DNA of 5,196 nt from Nocardioides sp. (GTDB lineage: Bacteria > Actinomycetota > Actinomycetes > Propionibacteriales > Nocardioidaceae): positions 1 to 5,196 of the forward strand of contig JAKDNC010000293.1 of NCBI GenBank assembly GCA_030452025.1, written 5' to 3'. This document shows, one piece after another, positions 1-5,196 of this stretch. Within the stretch, counting starts at the first letter, position 1, and each line of letters begins with the position of its first letter. Under the pieces are notes generated by a model. That model did not search any database and was not told the DNA's origin. It saw nothing but the letters and a program-made list of their open reading frames with translations. Made by a program: the position numbers and the translations under genes.

Positions 1-1570
1 GAGTGTTCTGGAACGGCGACCATTCCACACCGACGCTCGAGGCATAGGCGACCAGACCGGCAGCCAGGGCGAACAACAACAGGACGCCGACCAGCCAGAC
101 CGGCAGCTTGGCTGTGATCGGGAATCCGACTCGCTCGATCGGAGACCGCAGCCGAGACCCACCCGGGCCCGTCCACAGCCCCACTCCAAGGGTCACTCCG
201 CAGGCGGAAAGGGCCGGGATCTCGCTGACGCCCAGCACGATCATGATCAATCCGACACAGCCCACCAGAAGCGCTACCCAGGCAAGCAGCATGATGGTGG
301 CCGGTAGCGAGACCAGGAAGTTCCAAGGAGCGGTGATCACCGTCAGTGTGCCGTCATACCATTTCGCTCCACGTCTGCTCCGCCGGCCGCTGTGGGCCGA
401 GGCACCCAGCGAGATGGCCCGCAAGCAGGTGACCACCACGACGATCAGCATGGAGGTGAGGTAGGGCGCCAACACCACGGCGCCCGTCGTTACGGCGAGA
501 AGCCCGCCACCCAGCAGCCAGCGACGCATCCGCTCGAGCAGTGGTGTCCGGGGAGTCGCCGGCGGATACTCCTGCTGCTCACTCCGGGTCGGGTCCGGGG
601 CAGGCGGGGCCTGGTACGGCGAATAGGAGGGCGCCATCGTCTTCGCCTCGGGTTCCCGCTCCTCCACCCGGTCGGTCGGCGTGTAGTCGGACGCGGCCAC
701 CATCGGCATCGTCATGGTGGGCGGAGCCGTGGTCGAGCCGGAGGCGGGGACGTCCCCGCCGTGGATTCCCCCGAGCATCCGGATCAACGACGGCAGGGAC
801 GGACGCTCGACGGGGTCCGGGTCGAGCGCCTGGAGCACGGGCCCCAAGACCTCGTGGCCGAGACCGTCCAGGTCATGCTCGCCGCGGCGTACCCGGTCCA
901 TCACCGCGACCGAGGGACCCTTGCCGAAAGGCGGACGTCCCAGCCCGGCGAAGGCGACCGTGGCCGCCCAAGAGTGGACATCCGCGGCAGCGGTCGGCTC
1001 GTGGCCGTAGAGGATCTCGGGTGCGAGATAACCGGGCGTGCCCAGCAGCCACCCGGTCCGGGTGATGTTGGCGTCGTCGGCGACGCGGGCGAGACCGAAG
1101 TCGATCAGCACCGGATTGCGTCCCTCCATAAGGACGTTGGACGGCTTGATGTCACGGTGCAGGACGCCGACCTCGTGGACGGCCGCGATCGCCTCGGCCA
1201 GACCCCGCGCGAAATGCAGCAGGTCCTCGCCGGCAACCGGGCCCTCTTCCCGGATGTGGTCGTGGAGGGAGAGCCCGGGGACGTAGCGCGTCGCCACGAA
1301 CGGGATCGGGCCCCACGGATCGGAGTCCACGATCTCGGCGACCCGGGGACTGCGCACCCGACTGAGCGAGTTGACCTCACGGTCCAGGCGTTGACGAGCC
1401 TCGTCGTCACCGATGATCTGGGGGCGCAGGACCTTGAGCGCGACGCGCGCTCCGCCCGGCTTGCTGGCCAGGTGGACGACGCCCATTCCGCCCTCGCCGA
1501 TGCGCGCGAGCAGGGTGTAGTCCCCCACGCTCATGCCTTCGGGGGCGCGCTGGCCCGGTGTGGTCGTCAC
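1..1570 (-). CDS. Membrane-anchored serine/threonine protein kinase (C-terminus cut by window edge)
   Basis: A Hanks-type Ser/Thr kinase that should phosphorylate proteins from the inner face of the membrane. Reading from GTG at 1570, 523 codons are open to the window edge. The kinase domain spans about residues 18-266. It has the glycine loop GEGGMG (25-30), catalytic Lys46 in ALKVL, Glu65 of helix C, HRDIKPSN (138-145, Asp140 catalytic), DFG (157-159), a Thr-containing activation segment (T170, T172, T178), APE (183-185), Asp197 and Arg256, so it looks active. A Pro/Thr-rich linker follows (about 268-345). The rest is hydrophobic, with likely membrane segments near 351-381, 418-447, 452-468 and 491-513 and a basic loop at 394-403. 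No PASTA repeats are visible up to the edge. An in-frame stop at 1580-1582 leaves only GTG 1570 or ATG 1534 as starts; the -10-like box favours GTG. Substrate unknown. Confidence 0.95.
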   Translation of the reverse strand, partial: MTTTPGQRAPEGMSVGDYTLLARIGEGGMGVVHLASKPGGARVALKVLRPQIIGDDEARQRLDREVNSLSRVRSPRVAEIVDSDPWGPIPFVATRYVPGLSLHDHIREEGPVAGEDLLHFARGLAEAIAAVHEVGVLHRDIKPSNVLMEGRNPVLIDFGLARVADDANITRTGWLLGTPGYLAPEILYGHEPTAAADVHSWAATVAFAGLGRPPFGKGPSVAVMDRVRRGEHDLDGLGHEVLGPVLQALDPDPVERPSLPSLIRMLGGIHGGDVPASGSTTAPPTMTMPMVAASDYTPTDRVEEREPEAKTMAPSYSPYQAPPAPDPTRSEQQEYPPATPRTPLLERMRRWLLGGGLLAVTTGAVVLAPYLTSMLIVVVVTCLRAISLGASAHSGRRSRRGAKWYDGTLTVITAPWNFLVSLPATIMLLAWVALLVGCVGLIMIVLGVSEIPALSACGVTLGVGLWTGPGGSRLRSPIERVGFPITAKLPVWLVGVLLLFALAAGLVAYASSVGVEWSPFQNT

Positions 1571-1576
1571 GATGCG

Positions 1577-1582
1577 AGGTTA
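1577..1582 (-). promoter_or_regulatory. Likely -10 box for leaderless kinase transcript
   Basis: On the minus strand TAACCT lies exactly six bases before the GTG at 1570. It matches the actinobacterial -10 pattern TAnnnT, so transcription would start on or next to the G of the start codon and the mRNA would have no leader. No Shine-Dalgarno sequence is seen before this GTG, and its -35 region is poor, which fits a leaderless promoter. The TAA of the box is also the upstream in-frame stop. Inferred from pattern only. Confidence 0.5.
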
Positions 1583-1690
1583 CCCAGCCGAACCGAATTC
1601 TCCGCAGAGGCGCGACAAGAACCCTCCACTTCCCGACGTCGACCGTTCCTGTAGGTGCCCCGGCACTCTCGCCCGACTGCTCCCCGACGC

Positions 1691-2779
1691 TCAGGTGACT
1701 TGGTGCATCCAGCCGAAGTTGTCCTCGGCGCGGCCGTACTGGATGTCGACAAGTGACTGGCGCAGCTTCATGGTCAGCTCGCCGGCTCCTTCAGTGGTGG
1801 AGGCGACCTCGCCGCCATCCCACTTCAGGCTCCCGACGGGGGTCACCACAGCGGCAGTACCGCAGGCGAAGATCTCGGTGATCCGACCGCTGGCCACGCC
1901 GTCGCGCCACTCATCGATCGAGAACTGCCGCTCCTGGACCTTGTGGCCGGACTGCCCGGCGAGCTCGATGATGCTGGAGCGGGTGATCCCCTCGAGGATG
2001 GTCCCGGTCGCAGGCGTGACGATGCTGCCGTCGTCGAAGACGAAGTAGAGGTTCATCCCGCCGAGCTCCTCGACGTACTTCCCCTGCTGCGCATCGAGGA
2101 AGACCACTTGGTCGCAACCGTGGCCGCTGGCCTCCTGCTGGGCGACCAGGGAGCTGGCGTAGTTGCCACCGGTCTTGGCCGCGCCCATGCCGCCTCGGCC
2201 GGCGCGGGTGTAGTCCTCGGTGAGCCAGAGGCTGACCGGTTTGACCCCACCCTTGAAGTACGCCCCGGCCGGGCTCGCGATCACCATGAAGGTGACGTGC
2301 TGGCTGGGGCGCACGCCGAGGAACTTCTCGGTGGCGATCATGAAGGGGCGGACGTAGAGGGATTTCTCACCCGCGCCGTCAGGAACCCAGCGCTGGTCGA
2401 CCCTGACGAGTTCGTCGACGGCCTGCACGAAATCTTCTTCGGGGAACTCGGGGAACGCGAGGCGGTGGGAGGAACGCATCATCCGGCCGGCGTTGGCGTG
2501 GGGCCGGAACGTCCACACGCTGCCGTCGTCGTGACGGTAGGCCTTCATCCCCTCGAAGGTTTCCTGCGCGTAGTGCAGGACGGCCGTCGCCGGGTCCAGA
2601 CTGAGCGGGCCGTACGGCGTGATGCGGGCGTCGTACCACCCCTTCTCCGGCGTCCACTCGACGGTGAACATGTGGTCGGTGAAGTAGGTGCCGAAGCCGG
2701 GGTTGGTCAGGATCTCCGCGAGGCGGGCGTCATCGACCAGGGTCTCGGCAAGGGTGGTACTGATCTGCATGAAGGTCAC
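1691..2779 (-). CDS. ilvE: Branched-chain amino acid aminotransferase
   Basis: A PLP-dependent fold-type IV aminotransferase, cytosolic, that interconverts Leu, Ile and Val with their 2-oxo acids using glutamate/2-oxoglutarate. Read from GTG 2779 it has 362 residues, near the usual 360-370 for actinobacterial IlvE. Family motifs seen are NPGFGTYFTDHM near the N-terminus, LHYAQETFEGMKAYR, LYVRPF, SPAGAYFKGG, the PLP-binding Lys202 in AAKTGGNY, Glu238 in EELGGMN (expected to contact the pyridine nitrogen), GITRS (264-268) and FACGTA (304-309) for the phosphate. Start choice: GTG 2779 has an AAAGGTGG ribosome site seven bases upstream; ATG 2770 (359 residues) is the alternative, and ATG 2812 has no ribosome site and would add residues unlike the family. 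It follows leuB on the same strand after 147 bases and catalyses the step after LeuB in leucine synthesis. Confidence 0.97.
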   Translation of the reverse strand: MTFMQISTTLAETLVDDARLAEILTNPGFGTYFTDHMFTVEWTPEKGWYDARITPYGPLSLDPATAVLHYAQETFEGMKAYRHDDGSVWTFRPHANAGRMMRSSHRLAFPEFPEEDFVQAVDELVRVDQRWVPDGAGEKSLYVRPFMIATEKFLGVRPSQHVTFMVIASPAGAYFKGGVKPVSLWLTEDYTRAGRGGMGAAKTGGNYASSLVAQQEASGHGCDQVVFLDAQQGKYVEELGGMNLYFVFDDGSIVTPATGTILEGITRSSIIELAGQSGHKVQERQFSIDEWRDGVASGRITEIFACGTAAVVTPVGSLKWDGGEVASTTEGAGELTMKLRQSLVDIQYGRAEDNFGWMHQVT

Positions 2780-2794
2780 GTTATACCCACCTTT
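2780..2794 (-). promoter_or_regulatory. Ribosome site, with overlapping -10-like box, for ilvE
   Basis: On the minus strand AAAGGTGG (2794-2787) is a near-consensus Shine-Dalgarno sequence seven bases before GTG 2779, and it decides the start. Immediately after it, TATAAC (2785-2780) resembles a -10 box. If used, it would start a transcript near 2773, three bases before ATG 2770, and would bypass the GTG. No convincing -35 is seen. I favour the ribosome-site reading. Confidence 0.5.
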
Positions 2795-2816
2795 CGCGGA
2801 GCATGAGGGCATGGCC

Positions 2817-2903
2817 GGTTTCCCCGCCTACCCGGTGAAACCGGCACTCCCCGGCCTATCTTTCCCCCGGGCAGTGCCGGTTTCACCGGGTAGGTGGGAA
2901 ACC
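2817..2903. repeat. Large nested palindrome between leuB and ilvE
   Basis: Two 22-base arms, 2827-2848 and 2873-2894, are perfect inverted copies of each other. The match continues outward through GGTTTCCC (from 2817) and GGGAAACC (to 2903), interrupted only by a CG/A mismatch-bulge. Inside the 24-base spacer, CCCGG (2850-2854) can pair with CCGGG (2867-2871). Each arm also contains its own small hairpin, CCGGT-GAA-ACCGG or its complement. No T-tract follows on either strand, so it is not a canonical intrinsic terminator. It could be a REP-like extragenic palindrome, a U-less terminator or attenuator, or an mRNA processing or stability element in the leuB-ilvE transcript. Confidence 0.9.
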
Positions 2904-2926
2904 AGTCAACGGATGAGGGCGCCGGG

Positions 2927-4012
2927 TCAGGCCTCGGACACCCGCGCCGAGATCGCGTCGCCGACCACGGAGGTACGCCGGGTGGTGCCGGGTGTGCGCG
3001 CGTCGAGGTCGGCGAGGACGGCGTCCTCGATCGCGGCAGCGGCGGTGTCGTGCCCGAGGTGGTCGAGCAGCAGGGACACCGAGAGGATCGCTGCGGTGGG
3101 ATCCGCCTTCTGCTGACCGGCGATGTCCGGCGCCGAGCCGTGCACCGGTTCAAACATGGAGGGCGCGGTCCGGTCCGGGTTGATGTTGCCGGACGCCGCG
3201 AGCCCGATGCCACCGGTGATGGCGGCGGCCAGGTCGGTGATGATGTCGCCGAAGAGGTTGTCGGTGACGATCACGTCGAAGCGAGCGGGATCGGTGGTCA
3301 TGTGGATCATCGCCGCATCGATGTGCATGTAGTCGCAGCTCACCTCGGGGTGTTCGGCGCCGACGGATTCGAAGAGGCGCCACCACGTCGAGCCGGCGTT
3401 GACAAGCACATTGGTCTTGTGGACCAGGGTGAGCTTCTTCCGGGGCCGTCGCTCGGCGCGGGCGAAGGCATCGCGGATCACGCGCTCGATGCCGAATGCC
3501 GTGTTCACGCTGACCTCGGTGGCAACCTCGGCCGGCGTACCGACGCGAAGCGCACCACCGTTGCCGGTGTAGGGGCCCTCTGTTCCCTCACGGACGACCA
3601 CGAAGTCGACCTCACATCCTCCGATGACGTCTTCGGAGAGCGGCGACACGACTCCCGGAAAGATCCGGGAAGGGCGCAGGTTGACGTAATGGTCGAGTTC
3701 GAAGCGGAGCTTGAGCAGGAGGCCCCGCTCAAGGATGCCGGGCGGCAGGTTCGGGTCGTTCGGCCGGCCGCCGACAGCGCCGAGCAGGATCGCGTCGTGG
3801 TTGCGGATCTCTTCGAGCGTGCTCTCGGGCAGTACCTCGCCGGTGCGCAGGTAACGCTCCGCGCCGAGGTCGTAGTTGGTCTGCTCGAACTTCACGGTCT
3901 CAGGGGCTGCCACCTCGAGCACTTTGAGTGCCTCGGCGGTGACCTCCTCTCCGATGCCGTCACCGGGGATGACCGCGAGCTTGATACCGGACCGCTGAGG
4001 AGAGTTAGTCAT
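2927..4012 (-). CDS. leuB: 3-isopropylmalate dehydrogenase
   Basis: Cytosolic NAD-dependent enzyme of leucine synthesis that oxidises and decarboxylates 3-isopropylmalate to 4-methyl-2-oxopentanoate. Read from ATG 4012 it has 361 residues, slightly longer than the usual 335-350. Motifs in order are GDGIG (17-21); substrate arginines R103 and R113 in KLRFELDHYVNLRP; REGTEGPYTG (141-150), with R141 and Y148; Lys199 in HKTNVL; Asp232 in HIDAA; DNLFGDIITD (251-260), with metal ligands D256 and D260; NINP (276-279); and MFEPVHGSAPDIAGQ (286-300) of the cofactor site. These match the catalytic set known from the Thermus enzyme by motif alignment. The ATG is ten bases after the stop of the 41-residue ORF and has only a weak ribosome site (CAGG), so coupled translation is likely. 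The much longer upstream in-frame extension reads through that ORF out of frame and is not family-like. Confidence 0.97.
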   Translation of the reverse strand: MTNSPQRSGIKLAVIPGDGIGEEVTAEALKVLEVAAPETVKFEQTNYDLGAERYLRTGEVLPESTLEEIRNHDAILLGAVGGRPNDPNLPPGILERGLLLKLRFELDHYVNLRPSRIFPGVVSPLSEDVIGGCEVDFVVVREGTEGPYTGNGGALRVGTPAEVATEVSVNTAFGIERVIRDAFARAERRPRKKLTLVHKTNVLVNAGSTWWRLFESVGAEHPEVSCDYMHIDAAMIHMTTDPARFDVIVTDNLFGDIITDLAAAITGGIGLAASGNINPDRTAPSMFEPVHGSAPDIAGQQKADPTAAILSVSLLLDHLGHDTAAAAIEDAVLADLDARTPGTTRRTSVVGDAISARVSEA

Positions 4013-4019
4013 GACCTGA

Positions 4020-4025
4020 AATCTA
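4020..4025 (-). promoter_or_regulatory. Possible internal -10 box before leuB
   Basis: TAGATT on the minus strand fits TAnnnT and ends seven bases before the leuB ATG. Its first three bases are the TAG stop of the upstream small ORF. It could give a near-leaderless leuB transcript independent of the small ORF. There is no recognisable -35, so chance is a real alternative. Confidence 0.25.
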
Positions 4026-4148
4026 GTTGTCGTCGGGGCGGGCGCCGCCATCGTCTCGCTGGTCAAGAGCGGCTTGGACCGCCTCGTGGCTGCGGGGGTT
4101 CTCCGGGTTGTGCATCGCGGGTCCCCACTCGGGGTACATGTCATACAT
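4023..4148 (-). CDS. 41-residue small protein upstream of leuB, function unknown
   Basis: A short ORF beginning MYDMYPEWGP and ending GGARPDDN. It starts at ATG 4148 behind a strong AAGGAG site with a seven-base spacer, uses G/C-rich third positions like its neighbours, and stops ten bases before the leuB ATG. These points support real translation. The product is hydrophilic: an aromatic/Pro N-terminus (Y2, Y5, W8), a short helix-like centre (about residues 20-32, SHEAVQAALDQRD), then a flexible acidic tail. It has no signal peptide, membrane segment or cysteine. It contains only two leucine, isoleucine or valine residues (V24, L28), so it does not look like a classical leucine attenuator peptide. 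I have an unverified impression of similar short ORFs in other actinobacteria. It may be a small regulatory or partner protein, or an ORF that delivers ribosomes to leuB. A start further upstream is possible but lacks a ribosome site. Confidence 0.75.
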   Translation of the reverse strand: MYDMYPEWGPAMHNPENPRSHEAVQAALDQRDDGGARPDDN

Positions 4149-4155
4149 CGTGTTT

Positions 4156-4161
4156 CTCCTT
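4156..4161 (-). promoter_or_regulatory. Strong ribosome binding site of the 41-residue ORF
   Basis: AAGGAG on the minus strand is separated from ATG 4148 by seven bases (AAACACG), which is near-ideal spacing. It is the strongest ribosome site in the window and the main reason for calling this short ORF a gene. It also places the likely entry point for ribosomes of the leuB operon here. Confidence 0.8.
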
Positions 4162-4240
4162 GTTTCTCGCAGGTGGGATGGAGCAGCCTCGTTGAATGAG
4201 GCCTGAATCCCCCGCGGCGGGAGAGGAGATGGGAGAACCA

Positions 4241-4257
4241 CTCATGGGTCACATGAG
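4241..4257. promoter_or_regulatory. Operator-like inverted repeat CTCATG-N5-CATGAG
   Basis: Two perfect six-base half-sites (4241-4246 and 4252-4257) around a five-base spacer, about 95 bases upstream of the small ORF. The 17-base two-fold symmetric layout is typical of sites for dimeric repressors, but I cannot assign a regulator. A chance repeat is possible. Confidence 0.35.
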
Positions 4258-4262
4258 GGAAT

Positions 4263-4280
4263 CGGTCCACTTCAGGACCG
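4263..4280. promoter_or_regulatory. Operator-like inverted repeat CGGTCC-N6-GGACCG
   Basis: Perfect six-base half-sites (4263-4268 and 4275-4280) separated by ACTTCA. It lies six bases from the neighbouring CTCATG/CATGAG repeat, so the two could form a tandem operator or two small RNA hairpins if this region is transcribed as the leader of the leuB operon. Confidence 0.35.
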
Positions 4281-4360
4281 GAGTTCGCGGATCACGCTGT
4301 GCTGCCGGCGTCACCCGCCGCGGAGGCATCTTCAGATGGATCGAGGGCCGTCAACGCACG

Positions 4361-4407
4361 CACTCCGCGGCGAGGTGGCCCGCTGATCAGGCCTCGCCGC
4401 GGCAGTG
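4361..4407. repeat. Strong GC-rich hairpin in divergent region
   Basis: CCGCGGCGAGG (4365-4375) pairs perfectly with CCTCGCCGCGG (4392-4402). The stem extends by CACT (4361-4364) with AGTG (4404-4407) after one bulged base, and the loop is 16 bases. On the plus strand it is followed by AATAAGTACGAAAA, and on the minus strand by no T-tract. Both flanking genes point away from it, so a terminator role is not expected unless it acts as an attenuator in one leader. It could also be an extragenic palindrome. Confidence 0.8.
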
Positions 4408-4530
4408 AATAAGTACGAAAACGCTCCGCATGGTTCGACGAGAGTACGACGGATCAGACGAAAGTGCAGCAGCCTTCCAAAATCCGTCCACAATGCGAGA
4501 CGTTCGTCCCGAGATGAGAGACTCAGCCGC

Positions 4531-5097
4531 ATGAGTGCACCTCCCGAGCTCCCCGCGATCGTCAGCCGCGCGTTCGACGTCTCCCGCCGCAGCGGCTACG
4601 TGTCGTTCTGCCGCAACGAGACCGGTCGACTGCTGGCCGCACTGGCCGCCACTCGCAGCGGCACGCTCGCGGAGTTCGGCACCGGTTGTGGTGTGGGCAC
4701 GGCCTGGCTGCGCTCCGGCGTGCGCACCGATGCGCGCATCCTGTCTGCAGAGCTGGACGCCAAACTGGCAGGCAAGGCCGCGGAGATCTTCGAGGACGAC
4801 CCGTCGGTCGAGGTGTTGGCCGCGGACTGGTCGACCCTGCGCGACCAGGGTCCGTTCTCGTTGCTCTTCCTTGACTCCGGGATCCCCGAAGAAGTCACCG
4901 TGGACACGATCGCCGACCTCGTCGAGCCGGGAGGCATCGTCGTACTCGACGACTTCGTCCCGTGCGAGCAGTGGCCGCCGATCACCGGCGGACGGGTCGA
5001 CTCCCTGCGCGAGAACTGGCTGACCGACGAACGTTTCACGGCTGTCGAAGTGATGATCGCCCCGGACGCCTCGGCGATCATCGCCACCCGCCGCTGA
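4531..5097 (+). CDS. Small class I SAM-dependent (O-methyltransferase-like) methyltransferase
   Basis: A 188-residue predicted cytosolic methyltransferase with a single Rossmann domain. Motif I is EFGTGCGVG (48-56). Glu74 in LSAELD sits where the SAM ribose is usually held. ADW (98-100) is in the adenine-side motif. FLDSG (113-117) and VVLDDF (137-142) fall at the positions that carry metal-ligand aspartates in catechol/caffeoyl-CoA-type O-methyltransferases. Substrate cannot be told. Start choice: the frame is open back to GTG 4405, but that stretch is rich in Arg/Ser with AGA, CGA and AAT codons unlike the rest, so ATG 4531 is preferred. The ribosome site is weak (GAGAG, ten bases away). 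It is divergent from the leuB operon and appears monocistronic. No cysteine or membrane pattern suggests export. Confidence 0.88.
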   Translation: MSAPPELPAIVSRAFDVSRRSGYVSFCRNETGRLLAALAATRSGTLAEFGTGCGVGTAWLRSGVRTDARILSAELDAKLAGKAAEIFEDDPSVEVLAADWSTLRDQGPFSLLFLDSGIPEEVTVDTIADLVEPGGIVVLDDFVPCEQWPPITGGRVDSLRENWLTDERFTAVEVMIAPDASAIIATRR

Positions 5098-5100
5098 CCC

Positions 5101-5118
5101 ACCCCACCGAGTCGGGGT
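5101..5118 (+). terminator. Weak terminator-like hairpin after the methyltransferase
   Basis: ACCCC (5101-5105) can pair with GGGGT (5114-5118) around an eight-base loop, starting four bases after the methyltransferase stop. It is followed by ATTCCC rather than a T-run. The position suits a terminator, but the five-base-pair stem is short and the call is tentative. Confidence 0.35.
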
Positions 5119-5152
5119 ATTCCCAGACGTTATTTTGGCATGCAAGAGTGGG

Positions 5153-5158
5153 TAGCGT
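5153..5158 (+). promoter_or_regulatory. Possible -10 box of a gene continuing past the right edge
   Basis: TAGCGT fits the actinobacterial TAnnnT -10 pattern and ends seven bases before a GTG at 5166, as in leaderless genes. Read another way, GTTA (5129-5132), a 17-base spacer and GGGTA (5150-5154) loosely resemble stress sigma (SigB/SigF-type) promoters. The evidence is sequence pattern only. Confidence 0.3.
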
Positions 5159-5165
5159 CAAGAAC

Positions 5166-5196
5166 GTGAGGGGCTATCCCGTAGCATACGGGGGAG
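5166..5196 (+). CDS. Possible start of a plus-strand gene, or its 5' leader
   Basis: From GTG 5166 ten codons are open to the window end (MRGYPVAYGG), directly behind the TAGCGT box. The same bases also form a hairpin, CCCGTA (5178-5183) with TACGGG (5187-5192), ending in GGGGGAG, which could instead be a ribosome site for a start codon beyond the window. The two readings exclude each other and I cannot decide. No family is recognisable from so short a piece. Confidence 0.25.
   Translation, partial: MRGYPVAYGG

Larger units (their letters stand above)
4149..4530. other. Divergent intergenic region with inverted repeats
   Basis: No ORF here has a ribosome site plus coding-like codon use. The region separates the minus-strand leuB operon from the plus-strand methyltransferase, so it should hold the promoters of both. 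I could not identify a convincing paired -35/-10 for either. TTGACG on the minus strand (4347-4352) and TACTCT (4441-4446) are isolated partial matches. The part from about 4405 to 4530 is less GC-rich than the genes. Several inverted repeats lie between 4241 and 4407; the strongest are listed separately, and a shorter one is CGGCG-N5-CGCCG at 4306-4320. Confidence 0.7.

Noticed and set aside
392..1654. Long plus-strand open frame opposite the kinase
   Set aside because: It is antisense to a kinase with all catalytic motifs. Its product is a low-complexity Arg/Gly/Asp-rich sequence, as expected for the complement of GC-rich coding DNA.
1655..1666. Short palindrome GTGCCCCGGCAC between ilvE and the kinase, considered as the ilvE terminator
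   Set aside because: The stem is four to five base pairs with almost no loop and no T-run follows on the minus strand.
2783..2804. A seven-codon minus-strand ORF (MLRERWV) just before ilvE, considered as an attenuation peptide
   Set aside because: It is too short, has one Leu and one Val only, no ribosome site, and overlaps the ilvE ribosome site.
1943..2806. Long plus-strand open frame opposite ilvE
   Set aside because: It is the complement shadow of a well-conserved aminotransferase and shows no recognisable domain or ribosome site.
2894..4195. Long plus-strand open frame opposite leuB
   Set aside because: It is a shadow of leuB on the other strand, with no domain of its own.
4141..4245. 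A 34-codon minus-strand ORF ending inside the start of the 41-residue ORF (ATGTATGA), considered as a leader peptide
   Set aside because: No ribosome site precedes its ATG, it has no run of Leu, Ile or Val codons, and its composition is low-complexity Ser/Pro/Gly.
4405..4530. N-terminal extension of the methyltransferase from GTG 4405
   Set aside because: The 42 added residues use AGA, CGA and AAT codons unlike the gene, are Arg/Ser-rich with no family resemblance, and the GTG lies inside the arm of a hairpin.
4493..4534. A 13-codon upstream ORF ending with an ATGA overlap with the methyltransferase start
   Set aside because: It has no ribosome site, and such short overlaps arise easily by chance.

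Overview
The window looks like a stretch of chromosome from a high-GC Gram-positive actinobacterium. The signs are strong G/C preference at third codon positions, GTG starts, TAnnnT-type -10 boxes placed directly in front of start codons, and closest recalled family resemblance to actinobacterial LeuB and IlvE. A Propionibacteriales-like host (Nocardioides and relatives) is my guess only. I see no phage, insertion sequence, CRISPR, tRNA or rRNA.

Layout, left to right. Positions 1-1570 (minus) hold a membrane-anchored Ser/Thr protein kinase whose C-terminus runs off the left edge; it seems to have its own leaderless promoter. Positions 1691-2779 (minus) are the branched-chain amino acid aminotransferase IlvE. 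The 147-base gap from 2780 to 2926 contains a very strong nested palindrome. Positions 2927-4012 (minus) are 3-isopropylmalate dehydrogenase LeuB. Ten bases upstream of leuB is a 41-residue small ORF (4023-4148, minus) with a good Shine-Dalgarno sequence. Positions 4149-4530 are a divergent intergenic region with several inverted repeats and no recognisable gene. Positions 4531-5097 (plus) encode a small class I SAM-dependent methyltransferase. The last 99 bases carry a weak hairpin and a promoter-like element for a plus-strand gene or leader that continues beyond the window.

Functionally, the small ORF, leuB and ilvE lie in that order on the minus strand and probably form one transcription unit. 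LeuB makes 4-methyl-2-oxopentanoate and IlvE transaminates it to leucine, so the two enzymes catalyse the last two steps of leucine synthesis. The kinase and the methyltransferase have no evident link to this pathway. Most of the window is ordinary housekeeping DNA. The parts worth a second look are the 41-residue ORF coupled to leuB, the large palindrome between leuB and ilvE, and the stacked inverted repeats upstream of the operon.
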